Source of the DNA: Pardosa pseudoannulata
Lineage: Eukaryota; Arthropoda; Arachnida; Araneae; Lycosidae
NCBI GenBank assembly: GCA_032207245.1
Contig: CM063510.1
Span: forward strand, 159,992,847-160,056,846
Direction: 5' to 3'
DNA length: 64,000 nucleotides
Shown: piece after piece, positions 1 through 55,085 of the stretch
Layout: each line of letters begins with the position of its first letter
How positions within the stretch are numbered: position 1 is the stretch's first letter
Notes under the pieces: model-generated
The model's input: only the letters and a program-made list of their open reading frames with translations
Told to the model about the DNA's origin: nothing
Database searches by the model: none
Translations under genes and position numbers: made by a program

Positions 1-754
1 AAATCCAAGAGTAAAAAATTGACTTTAAATGTTTAGAAATTGACATTAGATGTTTAAAGGTTTATATATAACAATTCAACATAATAATAAAAGCTAAAAA
101 AAATCACACAATAAAAGGATACTTGCACAGGCATAAGGTGAACTTCTTCTATCATCATAAAAGTAATTCATAGCATCTGAGTATGCAATACAAAAACAAG
201 GAACTATTACAAAAATTTATGCCAATCTAGGTTAGTCTGTTGTATCAGTTTGCTTGTCTGCAAAAATTGACTATATCTTGATAATACAGAACAGGTAAGT
301 TTTTGTTTATTGTCAATGACTATATACTGATAAGGTAAAAATAAGGTTACTCCAGCTAGCACAGAAACATTGGATATCTGTTGGCCACAAGTTGGTAGTT
401 GTGATTAGTTAGGTGTACATTGAAACAAAAATAAAATAGTGGCATTTAGTTAGCAAAATGTCTTGTCTGCCAACTGACAATTGAAGTATCAAATGTTGGT
501 ATTTCTTTGGTCGACTGTAGAACTATTACTGTTTATGCCTCATACATAAATATCTGTGCACCATTGACTAAGAAACATAAAAGTAATCACCTTGTAACTA
601 CATGCATGTGGTAAACAAGAAAGTGGCATCAGTGGCAAACAAGAAAGTTGTAAGTCAAACACTGTCTTTAGTACTAGCGCTGTTTACAATGAGATTGCTG
701 CAATATTTCAAGATTAAAGTTAGAGATGAAATGCAATGGAGTAAACTTTGTATT

Positions 755-966
755 CACAGTAAACTGTACAACTGAATTACACTTTTCTCTGAGTTCGGAG
801 AAAAAATGCAACTTCTTATTAAAGTAACTGAAATTATAGTTTTTATGTAAGCTTTTGAATAACTGTAAAACTACATTGCATCTTTCTGAATTACTTTAGT
901 AAGAAACCATTTTTTCTCCAAACTTGCAGAAAAGTGTAATGCAGTTGTACAGTTCACTGTTAACAA
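755..966. repeat. Foldback MITE
   Basis: Inverted arms of about 55 bases (755-812 and 905-966) share AACTGTACAACTG and TTACACTTTTCT, then end in GGAGAAAAAATG toward the centre. Total about 210 bp with a 90-bp AT-rich loop: a short foldback DNA element. Confidence 0.75.
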
Positions 967-1004
967 AAATTTATAATTATAGGCATTAGGATGTCTCATT
1001 CAAA

Positions 1005-1436
1005 AAGTTCTCAAAATTTAGATGTATATTAATATATATGAACATCTCCTTTCTCAAGGAAAAAAAAAGTTTAAAATTGTCTGAGTGTACATGTGCATGT
1101 TGTTATCCATATTTGGGTACACTTACTAGAAAAAGTACAAAATTTTAATAAAATGCAATGAATGGATAAAAAATGGAGAAAATTTTACAGCCATATTTTA
1201 TATCAAATGTTAGATTTTTCTTAGTTCTCAAAACTAGATGAATATTAATATATATGAACATCTCCTTTCTCAAGGAAAAAAAAAGTTTAAAATTGTCTGA
1301 GTGTACATGTGCATGTTGTTATCCATATTTGGGTACACTTACTAGAAAAAGTACAAAATTTTAATAAAATGCAATGAATGGATAAAAAATGGAGAAAATT
1401 TTACAGCCATATTTTATATCAAATGTTAGATTTTTA
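1005..1436. repeat. 216-bp tandem duplication
   Basis: Two head-to-tail copies with period 216. GAACATCTCCTTTCTCAAGG occurs at about 1039 and again 216 bases on, as does GGGTACACTTACTAG. Near identity means recent duplication or an assembly artefact. Confidence 0.9.
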
Positions 1437-2781
1437 TCAAATTTTTATTGTAATTTGTCAATTATAAGAGCTACTGTAGTAGGATTTTTTTCTGCAATCC
1501 ATAGACCACACAGAAAACAAATAAGTCGGTAATTTCTAATGATTTTTTGAAATGGCAACCAAATAATACCAGATGATAAGGATTTCAGTGTGTAATACTT
1601 TACAGGAAGTACTTAATGTAATACTTAATGATTTTCAACCTCTGTTTCTCAGAATATTAGGTTCTGCAAACTTCAAGGAGTTTCATAAAATAATAAGATA
1701 ATATTTACCCTAAGTTTTCCTTAAGTTACTAGTGTTTAAATAAACAGATAAAATCTTTATGAACATGTTAAAAAACGAGAGTTCTATTATTTTTCCATCA
1801 GTACCAAAGTGTTCTGTCACTACAAAAAGGTTGATAACTACTACCTTATAATCACTTAATCCATAACTAAATATTGTACATAAATAATTAAATTATTTAA
1901 AATGATTTTATACCTTGTATATATATTAGTAACACTAACAGTATTGCAGAAGTATTTTATTGTATTGAGAACATGCTACCAAAGGAAATTATATTTTTTT
2001 AAAGGGGGGGGAGCAACATTATAAAATAAAAGGACAGTTATTTCTGATATTTATTTTGTTTTTCTATTTCTATAAACAGACAGTTTGATACTAAATTTGT
2101 ATAATAAGAGCTTAGAACACTTGAAAATTAATAACTTAATTTTTAATAAACACATTTTATTTTTATTCACAGAAAAACATTAAAAATAGCAAAGGAGTTT
2201 TTAACAATAACTATAAACTATATTATACACAACAAAATATCATAGAATTTTATAAGGCATAATTTAACTATTTACAGAAAAACATGCACTGAAATTCTGA
2301 AGCATGAATATTTACAAAATTTAAAATATAGAGAATAAGATTCAATTTCCAAGATAATTTATAAAAAAAAATGGATAAAAAACAAGTGATTTTTTCCCTT
2401 TAATACATTTTAATCTTTCATTAAAACACCAGATAACCATAAAATTCATGCACTTATTTTAAATTAAAATCTTCCACCAGGAATGTAACAGGATTATAAT
2501 TTATTCAATTTTAATAAAATTATATTACAGAAAATATTAGATGTCAAGTTATGGTTCCCAATTCTAAACATTTTTATAATGTATGAACAGGCATATAAGA
2601 TATCCATACAGAATTAGTATGTATTTCACATGCAGGTAAGTAAATAAAACATGCATCTCCAGAAGAAAAAAATTCTACATATTAAGTCTTCAAGTTGTAT
2701 TGGCTGCTGGTATTAATTTAAAAATAACCACTATAGACTTAAGCTAATGAATGGACATGCTGAAAATAAACAGGCAGTTAC
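1437..2781. other. AT-rich sequence with no recognisable gene
   Basis: Intronic or intergenic sequence left of the last KAT2 exon seen. I searched the minus strand for the expected bromodomain motifs (SAWPF, PDYY, YNP) and saw none. The first 750 bases of the window are likewise featureless. Confidence 0.6.
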
Positions 2782-45637
<42,856 letters not shown>

Positions 45638-45982
45638 CTAAATATTATATTTGAAAAATTTATTACAGTAATGCCAAATTACATAATTCTATAATCATTC
45701 AATTTTAACTAAATAAGATAACCTTAATTATTCAGGATATTAAATATAAAGATCTCAAATCATTTAAAATTTGAATGTAAAAAAGAAAAGTAGAAATATT
45801 ACTCAGTAGACTGCAGCATTTCCATTGAGAATATTATTAGTCTATATTAATTTGTACAATAAACATATCCCTTAATAAAAAACGTGATGCTAGTAATGAT
45901 CGTGTAAAATATTTGCTTTGTTTACATATTTATTTTGTTTACAGGGTCTGTTAGCACGTTAACCGAATTTAAGCTTTGTTAA

Positions 45983-46345
45983 ATTGCTAGATGTGTGAAA
46001 GATCTCTTGTACATATATGCTGATTATCCCTAGAACTCACTTATTATTTTCTTATGCTATGAATGCAAGTCTACCACAACAACCAACATCAATAGAAATG
46101 CTAAACCAACATGTGCCAATGTCTACTATAAATACAGATTTGCTGTACAATGCTGTTCACAATATTGTCCACGATACAGTTATGAGGAATAACTGTACAT
46201 GTTGATATTTATTCTGAGGAATATCTTTGCATTGTCATAATATTGTTATGCTAATTACTTTTCATATAATGAAATATCTGTTGGTCCTAATTATTTTTGT
46301 ATACAATACAACCACGTCATTAAACATGTGTGTTACTTTTTTATA
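45983..46345 (+). mobile_element. 3' half of DUF4817-type transposon, decayed second copy
   Basis: Matches 48244-48676 in order (TTGCTAGATGTGTGAAAGAT, AAGTCTACCACAACA, TATAAATACAGATTTGCTGT, ACAATACAACCACGTCATT) with many small deletions. The 5' half is absent. Confidence 0.85.
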
Positions 46346-46380
46346 TACATATAATATTTTATAAATAATACTATATACCC

Positions 46381-46430
<50 letters not shown>

Positions 46431-46534
46431 ATATATACATACATATATATATACATATATATATATAAATATATGTGTAAAGTGCGAAATGTCTCTCTCC
46501 ATCATATAAGAAAATAGCTCTTATTATTTTTAAT

Positions 46535-47045
46535 TACCCACGCTTGTTGGGTAATGAGTGAGCCCAAGTAATCCACAGTCGTGGCTCCATTACAAGGAAG
46601 CAGCGAAGTCCATGGTGGAACTTAATTTTTATTCAAGGTTAATGAATAACATGTTTTTCTGACAAGAACAGAGCATGGAATGATGACATCATCATTTCAT
46701 GTCATCTTTGTACAAAGACACCCTTCAATTACAAAGTTCTCTCCACAGTGAGAAATGAGACGAATTCTTTCCCAAAAGATCCTCAGTTTAGTCAGAATTA
46801 TTAACAATAAGATCATTGGAAAAGTGAACCATTTTTCTTGAAACAGCTGGAAAATGTGGCCAGTAGACATAAAATTGGCATTTATTTAGAAGTTAGTGTT
46901 GGGAGACTGGTAAAAAGAAATATAAGACATCGAACACACCTTTAAATAAGATATTACGCTGCTGGAAAAATATATGAAAGAATGAGAAGGGGAAAAAGAG
47001 AATCTTAAAAGATATTTTAATTGTAATAATTCTAATACATTACAT
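46535..47045 (+). repeat. Dispersed repeat R1, left arm of inverted pair
   Basis: Same family as 37385-37850. Its right part (46896-47045) is the inverted counterpart of 48838-48985, with ACTGGTAAAAAGAA, AAATAAGATATTA and ATGAGAAGG-type blocks in reverse order. Confidence 0.7.
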
Positions 47046-47048
47046 ATA

Positions 47049-48748
47049 TACCGGGTGGTCAGAAAATAAGTATACACTTGAAAAAAGTGATTATTCAGGG
47101 AATAATGGTGATAGAGAGGTAACAATTGACACACATGCTTTCAATGAAGTGGGGTTGTAATCACAAAAAAAGTTTAAAAAATTGCCAACAGATGGCGATG
47201 GACAGCAAAAAGTCAGTAACACGATAGAATCGTGTATAAATTGAGCTGTAACGAGAGAGGGCGAGTGGGTAGATGCACCAGCAATCGTAGCATGTCGGCG
47301 TTATCAGAAAAGGCACTGTTTGTGAAGGCGTACTATCAGAAAGGGGAATCTGCTACTCCAGCTTTACGATCCTATCAGCATAGGAAGGGTATTCGAACGG
47401 GTAAAGGTGCTAAGATAAGCGCAGCTGGGAAAAGAATAATTTTGAAGTTTGAAGCCACGGGTTGTTTAGACGATGGGTCGAGTAGTGGCAGACGGAACAC
47501 AACTGTTAATGTTTGCTGAGACTGTTTGGGAAATATTGGAGAATGAAGATGTTCGCCTACGATGGGGAATTCAGCGCTCGTGAAGTCACACGTTTCACTG
47601 GCATTCCATACGCTGCTGTTTGGGTAGCACTAAGGTGTACCTTCTAATGCTATCTGTATAAAATCCAGCGTCATCAAGAACTGTTACCCGGTGATTTTGA
47701 GAAACGGGGAGCATTTGTTCTGTGGGCACTTCAAATGATGATGATTGGTTGTCGGCTGACTAAGCCCATTTTATACTCTGTAGGTCTGTCAACTCCTACA
47801 ACTGCAGAGTTTGAAAATCCCAAAACTTTCATGCAAACTCCATTACCCGGTGATTTTGAGAAGCGGGGAGTATTTGTGATGTGAGCACTTCAAAAGACAG
47901 CGGAAGATGACGATTGGTTATCTAAAGTATTGTGGACTGACGAAGCCCCTTTCATACTCTGTAGGTCTGTCAACTCCCACAACTGCAGTTTGAAAATCCC
48001 AAAACTTTCATGCAAACTCTATTGCACGACGAGAAAGTCACGAGGTAATGTCATGAGATGAAGATTTGCCACATTTACCGTTAATGGTTTTTTTCTTAAG
48101 GAAATGCGAGTATCTGGTTTTGTAACTGTCAGCGTGATGGGTGAGAGGTACGCCGATATGTGACAGAATCACATCATCCCTCACCTGGCAGATAAACACC
48201 TGGTGAGTAATGTGATTTTTATGCAGGATGGTGCTCCACCCCATATTGCTAGATGTGTGAAAGATCTCTTGTACACGTCATTGGGTGATGATCGCGTGCT
48301 GAGCCTCCCAGGTCCCTAGAACTCACTCCCTGTCATTATTGGTTCTGGTGCTACCTGAAGTCGCAAGTCTACCACAACAGACCGACATCAATAGAAATGC
48401 TAAACGGCAACATCCAGTGCCAATGTCTCACTATAAATACAGATTTGCTGTACAATGCTGTTCACAACATTGTCCATCGACTACAGCTGTTATCGAGGAA
48501 TAACTGTGGACATGGTGAGCATTTGTTCTGAGGAATAGCGTCTTTGCGTTGTCATAATTTGTTATGCTAATTATTTCTTTTCATATCACATGAAATGCCA
48601 TCTGTTGGTCCTTTTTTGAACTTTTTTTGTGACTACAATACAACCACGTCATTCTAAACATGTGTGTTACTTTTTACCTCTCTACCTACATCATTCCCTG
48701 AATTTTTACTTTTTCAAATGAATACTCATTTTTTGATCACCCGGTGTA
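47049..48748 (+). mobile_element. DUF4817-type (mariner-related) transposon, degenerate
   Basis: Imperfect inverted ends of about 95 bp start CCGGGTGGTCAGAAAATAAG and finish TTTTTTGATCACCCGG. Plus strand encodes a helix-turn-helix start (MSALSEKALFVKAYYQKGES, ATGCLDDGSSSGR), WTDEAPF (first catalytic Asp) and MQDGAPPHIARCVKDLLY (second). Many stops and frameshifts. A stretch of about 159 bp around the WTDEA region is duplicated in tandem (47684-47842 and 47843-48000). Confidence 0.88.

Positions 48749-48754
<6 letters not shown>

Positions 48755-48835
<81 letters not shown>
48755..48835. repeat. (TA)n, about 81 bp, beside transposon end
   Basis: Pure TA begins just after the right end of the DUF4817-type element. 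Confidence 0.95.
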
Positions 48836-48837
<2 letters not shown>

Positions 48838-48839
<2 letters not shown>

Positions 48840-49040
48840 ACACTTAAAATATCTCTCTAAAATTCTCATTTTCTCATTCTCATCCTTTCATATATATTTC
48901 CCTAGCTGAATAATATCTTATTCAAAGGAGTATTCGATGACTTAAAATTCTTTTTACCAGTCTGCCAAAACTAACTCTGAAATAAATAAATAAATGTTAA
49001 TTTTCTGTCCACTCGACACATTTTCCAGCTGTCTCAATAA
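48838..49040 (-). repeat. Dispersed repeat R1, right arm of inverted pair
   Basis: Reverse complement of the 3' part of 46535-47045; also shares TTTTCTGTCCACTCGACACA and TTTCCAGCTG with 19890-20110. Confidence 0.7.
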
Positions 49041-50660
49041 AATGGTTTACTTTTCCGATGATCTAAGTTCATTTTTGACGGTTAATATCGCTGATTAATA
49101 TGTTTTTAATACGAATTTATACGTTTTTATTTGCTTTTCGTTATTTTGCATTGCCATTTAAGCATCCGTATGTACTTTAATTAATGTGACCAAACGCCCT
49201 CAAAATTTTAGGACTGTTCCCGAATTTAGATAATTTTTTTTTCAAAGATTTGGATTTACAAAATACTTTAAATACTTGAAGAAAAGTACCTAAAGCTAAA
49301 AATTTGCACCTTTCCTTCATACTAAAAGGAGTTGCAGTTCGTTTACATTATCCATTTAGGCAAAAATTTCTGCCAACTAGTCATTCGAGGGAATTTAGAG
49401 ATTCGGAGATGATATTGCTATTATTTTGTTTATATTATGGGCAAAATATATTTGAAATATAAATAGTTTTTATTCATAATGAACTTAACTAAAACAGCTT
49501 GTGTGTATACATTATAGATAAAGAATATAATTAATCTGCAATTTTTCTTTTAATATAGTAAATTTAAGTATGGATATACGATAAAGAGGTTTTCCTTTTA
49601 TGATTAAAAATAGTTTCAATTAATATTCATACTTAACCAACATTTAAATAAAAAGCTCTTCAAGCTCATTATAAAGTATGTTAAGTTAGTAAAATTTTAA
49701 AGTATGAGTATACATGTTTAGTGTCTTATGTCCCCAAAAGTATTTCTGGTGCACCATGTTATCTTTGGATTCGAGGACGCATTGATTTGTTTCCAAGGTG
49801 ATGTCTAGAAATATGGTCGCCTCTAGTTTAATGTTAAAATGTCTCATTAATACGACTGATAAGAATCCATATTTTATTTATATGTCATGAAAGTTTTAAT
49901 GCATCGAAAATAACTCTATCTTCTGTAATTCAAATGCACGACATGCAAGTTTTACCTCCATCTTTTATTTTTGAAAGTATTCTGAAAGTTCCAAAAATTT
50001 TTTTATTAGAATAATATTATATTAATTTATTAGAAATTGAAGTCACAACATAATGTGCGCTTTAAGAGTTTCTAAAACTCCACAGATCTCTTAAATGCAG
50101 TAACAAGTTTTTGTCTTTATTTATGTCAATAGATGGCGACACAAAGCATTTGCTTCCACGGGACAAGTTTTAAAAAGTACTACAGTGGACTCCGCTTAAT
50201 GTGATCTCGATTAATGTTATCAATCGCTTTTTTTTTTTAATCGAAATCACTTGGTCCCGATTTTCTCTATTCACTTGTATGTTAAAATTATCGTTTTATG
50301 GGAACGTTACATCGGTTAATAACAAAATTTGGTTGGCTTTAGGACAAATGAATTAAACCTGCATGCACATTTCTCACCCAAATCTAGTTGAATTTACGTA
50401 ATACATATATAATCCGGTTGTATATTTTACATTCAAATCTTGGTTGAGCTTAACGTATCCTGTAGTTGTATTTAGGGGTTATTGGAAGTAATAAGTGATG
50501 ACATTTGCATATATCTATATGTAATCAGATTCAGGCCTGCGCGTACTACAGCTAAATATTTAGAAAAAATTACGTAACTTTCAACCTAATCGGGATGAAG
50601 TGTGTTGTGTGGGTACACGGGTGAAACCACAGATATTTGTATGATAGAGGAATTCTGTGT
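49041..50660. other. Intergenic sequence, no gene seen
   Basis: Somewhat less AT-rich than the left of the window. At 50182 a CAGTGGACTCCGCTTAATGT motif resembles pogo/Tigger-type ends, but I found no matching right end. Confidence 0.45.
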
Positions 50661-51944
50661 AAAATTCGTAGAAAGGGAGACAAATTCTTAAGGTCTCTGC
50701 AGGACATCTCTAAAGAAAGAGGCTCTTTTAACTGGAATTAAAAATCAGTGAAAATAAAACTAAATATATGCCTGGAGCAAAAGAGAGTGACCCAGATACT
50801 CATTTAGAGATTAGAAGTTACATATTTGATGCCGTGAACATCTTCACGTATTTGGGGTTTGACATAAATAATAGAAAAGAAATCACAGTAGAAGCATGAA
50901 ATGGAGTCACTGCAGCCAATAAATGCTTTACCGAAATACGAAAGTGCATGAAATTCAATGTAATCAAAGGGAAAACAAAAGTTCTCCGATAGAAAAATCC
51001 CCTATATAATAATATCCTAAGTTATCTGTCTGTCCGTCTGTCCTCGAATTTAGGAAGCGATTGTACCTGGAATGGATAGAGGCATCCATATTAGATTTTT
51101 GATGAATTAGGGTTAGCAAAATTCAAAGCGAGGTCAAAAACGTTCGAAATCCACTCCATCCCCCGTTTTCGAGCGTTTAATGTCATTATTTCAAGCTCTA
51201 TTGTCCCTGGTTAAGAGCAGGGGATGAAATTTATCAATTTATCACACAATAGGTAAAATAACTTTTTTTTCTAGCAGTATGACGTCATTCCTTTAACTAT
51301 CTCATTGAATCATTTCTTATTTTAAATAATTTAAATATCATCTGCATTATTTTCATACGTTTTATCACTGAACTTAGATATTACGTAAATATTTTTCTTT
51401 TATGTTTGTCTTAAATAATAGTTTAGGTACGTATGGGATAATTTTAAATTCAATCATCGATTTTTTTTTTGTTGCAAAGAAAATTTTATCACCGGTATTA
51501 ACAACAAATTCTTTTCATAAAAGTCTAGGAATCTATTTCATGAACTAATAAATATCTAGCGTTTAAGTTATATATCCTTGAAAATCAAGAAGTTTGTTCG
51601 TTTGTGTGTTTGTTTTTTATACATAACCACATGATTTGCGATCGATTCGTTTAATTTTGGACATCATTCTTATACACCGCTAAATAATCACTGTCAACAT
51701 TAAAACCTCTGCTGTCCATCCTATTACGTAATATAAGATAAATTAAAGTTGGCCACTAACATGCGGTCAGTAAAAGATAAACAAATTATTGCGCTTGTAC
51801 CAGATAATTTTCAGCCAAAAAACAAACCATTTTTATACCTGCCTTATAGACTACTTTACAATTCTAGAAAATTAAAAGTTTTACTGATCCCGTTATATGA
51901 CTGGCTATATGCTAATTTAATAAGTTTAGTTTTGACTTATCCAT

Positions 51945-52125
51945 GGGTTTGGTTTGGAGTGCTACGGTTTACTGTTTTGCTCCCGAGGGCTAATGAGACG
52001 GAGACCTACTGCTGAATGGCTACGAACATGAATTCCAGTAGCGGGATTTGAACCCGCGAACTCCAGTACCGAAGAGCAGCGTTCTACTATTCGCCCATCG
52101 TTCGGCGACTTATGCAGTGGAGACT
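51945..52125 (-). repeat. tRNA-derived SINE
   Basis: On the minus strand the head contains a B-box (GCGGGTTCAAATCCCGC) after CTTCGGTACTGGAGTTC, then CATTCAGCAGTAGGTCTCCG and TCTCATTAGCCCTCGGGAG. Related copies at 13.0, 56.5 and 60.9 kb. Confidence 0.85.
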
Positions 52126-52305
52126 TCGACAATGACTCTTAATGCTAAGTACCTTCAAAAGAAAAGCCTTGTAGTATTTTTGGAGATACACGAAGGAATG
52201 GTGTGGGGCTGAGAACAACAAATATGGAGCTATATCTCTCAATTAAGGAATTAGATGTCACTAACTACTTCAAGATACAAAGAATTAAACGGGAAAGCCA
52301 CTTAA

Positions 52306-52738
52306 CACATTGTGTGCGGGTACATTTCGCTGCGGAATTGTACCGGAAGCGGGCGCTTTGCGCGACAATTTAGTTATTCAGTTAAATCTCCATAGATCGA
52401 AAATTATTTCATTATTTAACCAACTTTTTGTATTTTATATTGAAATATATAAATAACAACCATAAGATTTTTGTAAACAAAAAATATATTTTTTAGTGGA
52501 TAAATTAATTTTAGTGGAAATTAATCTTCCCATTCTGTGGTTCGGCATCGACTGATGTAAAAACTAGTTTTTGTCTAAATTTTTCCAGAATCCATGTAGT
52601 AGACAAAAACATTCGGCTTCGTTTTCCTGTATATACCGTAATTTTCTGTACCCACAAACAAACCGTGTTGTTACACTAACTCGCACTCAAGTATCAATCG
52701 TTAGAAAACGTACTAGTACGTGTGCCGCATACAATGTG
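52306..52738. mobile_element. piggyBac-like MITE in the LINE
   Basis: Ends CACATTGTGTGCGG and CCGCATACAATGTG (13 of 14 matching), TTAA on the left and TTAG on the right. The first eight bases equal those of the 22.2-kb element, so the same or a sister family. 433 bp. Confidence 0.82.
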
Positions 52739-53129
52739 TTAGGATGGGGAAGATCGCACCTCCAAAAATATCTTTAACGCTAGACCAACTTGTACACGGA
52801 AAAGAGGTCGACCAAATTTGCGTTGGGTAGATGGCCTAGAAAAATATTTTTAAATTTTGAAAACAAAGGATTGCAGGGACCCTGGCAAAGCGAAGTTTGG
52901 TCTGGATAACACTTGATGAAAAAGCCCTGAAAGAGTCGAAGAGGGCAGAGGTTGAGTTGACTACATGGCCGGCCGAGGTTCTTCGTGAGATACGACTGTA
53001 GCCTATCGTGGAGTGAGGGTGTGCTCGACAAGGCCGTAGGCAAGGGGAGGGATTTAAGGAACTGGTCCCTTCCGAAATTCTAAAAGACCGTTTCGTGGAA
53101 AGAAAATGGATCATGTGTGTCATCTTCCT

Positions 53130-54150
53130 AGTTGTGCATAGACAAAAGTGGGCTTAGAACAGTGACATTGAGTTAAGGAATAGGTGCAAATTGGATTCGA
53201 TATTCAAGAACAGATTGACTAGTACTTTTGGCAACTCATCCCAATATTGTTTCACAACTGAAAGAAACTGTTAAAATTTTTTTGGCTAAAATTTCAAAAA
53301 GAGCATATTTTATAATATGCAGGTAAAAATTTGACCATTTTCATTCTTTCAAAATTCTTTTTCTTGAGTTATACTTTTGTTTTAAAATTTAGAATTTAAT
53401 ACCATATATAGTTTATATATTTTCAATAATAATTTTGCTATTAAATTCATTCTGTAGTTACTACATCACTTATTCAAGGATATAAATTTATTCATTATAT
53501 CATTTTTTAATTATTTTGATATTTTAAAATCCCGTTTTATTATGATACTCATTAGGAGTATACATACATAAGAAAATCTGTAGTTTTATTGAAGAATCCT
53601 TCACAAAAAAAACTGTCTCCCTCCGAATATAATTTCTGGATACGGCCCATGTGCTCGATAACTGAACAAGTGTGAAACAATACTCCTTTATTTTTTTTAT
53701 AAAGTTTTTTCTTTGAAGTTGTAGTCATCAAAGAGTCTTAAATAACATCACTCGATCACTACCAAAATATTTACCACTCTCGTGCTGGAACGTTAAAACT
53801 GTGCACAGGTCAAAATAAAATTCTCTATATTTGGTTATCTCAGACGCATTTCCATTTCATTACACTCGCAGCCTATATAAGTAACCCTTTTTAAACTGTA
53901 TACCCTTCTTAAACCATTAAATAATTGCTATCAATTTTCCAAAGATGTTCGATTCCATCGGTTCTGATTAGTGGGAATTTCGTTCTCGTGGTATCGTGTT
54001 TCTCTAAAATGACCTTTATTACTGTAATTTCTAGGACTTCATTTAAAAAAAAAAGTACCAATGATAATGAGGATCAAAATATTTGATCCGTTTTAAATAG
54101 GAGAAATAAGATTGATACATTATAATTTTTACCAAAAAGGTAATTCTAAA
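53130..54150. other. Intergenic sequence, no gene seen
   Basis: AT-rich with no coding signal or repeat ends that I could pair. Confidence 0.5.
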
Positions 54151-54159
54151 TTAAAATAA

Positions 54160-54694
54160 CTCCTTGCCAGCGGAATATATTTGAGAAAAACGTGCCAAAA
54201 CGTGTTCTTTTTAATTTTGTTATCTTCAAAATGTTAGAGATTCTTGAAAAAAAAAATTCAAACTGGATAACTACTATTTTCAATATTTTCACTCATATGT
54301 TAAAATGTTAATGATTACAATAATTCTTGTTCAAATGACAGCAAAATAAATCCAATGACAATATTCTGGATATATATAGTAAACTAATACAGCGATATTA
54401 TTATCTATATCAACTATCATGAAATCCATGTCCCCCAGATTCCTTTGAATGCCAGAAATTCTTTACAGTGTTCGAGAAATAGTGATAAATTGAAAAACTG
54501 CCGAACTTTTCGCCGGAAAGTATTTATCTACCGGGAAAAAAAAAAAGCAAAATATGCATTGAAATATGTAAAACAATTTTTGGCTTGTCGGAATTGAAGT
54601 ACTGTTTTTCTCTCTTGCCCGTACTCAAGTAGGGTATTCCAAAATTGGTGCACTTGCCTTACCCGAACTGTGTTTGGGCGTCACAGGCAAGGGG
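54160..54694. mobile_element. piggyBac-like MITE (tentative)
   Basis: CTCCTTGCCAG at the left and CAGGCAAGGGG at the right, with ATAA before and TTAA after. Ends match at 9 of 11 positions. Confidence 0.45.
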
Positions 54695-54779
54695 TTAAAG
54701 ACACCATAAGGCGAAAAATAACATTTTTTCATTTTAAGTTACTTAAAGTGATGCATTGGTTTTCTTAAAGGCATCCAAC

Positions 54780-55085
54780 ACACAAAAAAGTAAAAGTCAC
54801 TACAGATGGCGCCAGTCACACACACACCTATGGATGTATCGCCTCGGAAAGTAACGTTCTTTACTCTATTGAAATCAGGTCAGTCCTCCGAGTGTGTGCC
54901 GAATCCTTCACCTCATCACCGACAGTTCTCGTCTGACCCATCTCCCGAGGCTCCAGGTAGTGACCTTTACGTAACGAGATAAGAGTTGTTACGTGGCAAA
55001 ACGGGTGAGGTTTGAAAGTGTAAACAAGCGAACAGACTTTTGTTTATACTTTTGAGTGACCGGACCTTACGTCGGTGGTTCTTAA
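54780..55085. promoter_or_regulatory. CpG-rich patch, possible promoter
   Basis: About 300 bases with dense CpG (CGCCTCGG, CCGAGTG, TACGTAACGAG, ACGTGGCAAAACGGG, ACGTCGG) stand out from CpG-poor flanks. It lies between FMO and the 5' side of KAT2, so it could serve KAT2 (minus), the plus-strand candidate exon, or both. No core promoter motif was identified. Confidence 0.4.
54806..54956 (+). CDS. Candidate first coding exon, unknown protein
   Basis: An ATG opens a 58-codon frame whose codon 51 ends in a GT donor (CCAG, GTAGTG), giving MAPVTHTPMDVSPRK and then a Ser/Pro/His-rich stretch (CVPNPSPHHRQFSSDPSPEA). The reading is unusually rich in CpG and Pro/Ser codons for this AT-rich window and sits in a CpG-dense patch (about 54.78-55.08 kb) that could be a promoter. 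I do not recognise the protein and found no downstream exon. It could also be 5' UTR of another gene, or chance. Confidence 0.4.

Larger units (their letters stand above)
50670..52960 (+). mobile_element. LINE fragment split by later insertions
   Basis: Three pieces of one RT 3' end read in order on the plus strand: 50.73-51.0 kb (LKISENKTKYMPGAKES, NIFTYLGFDINNRKEI), 52.12-52.30 kb (LVVFLEIHEGMVWG-like) and 52.74-52.95 kb (RKRGRPNLRWVDGLEKYF). The gaps are filled by other repeats including a SINE and a piggyBac-like element. Stops and frameshifts throughout. Confidence 0.8.

Noticed and set aside
1..2781. Bromodomain exons of KAT2
   Set aside because: Expected next, but no SAWPF, PDYY or YNP-type motif was found on the minus strand, so they are probably outside the window.
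48038..48244. Minus-strand frame in the DUF4817-type element
   Set aside because: Antisense to the transposase region; no independent support.
52780..53123. Minus-strand frames of 87 and 95 codons
   Set aside because: They are antisense to the LINE RT fragment, which explains the richer composition.
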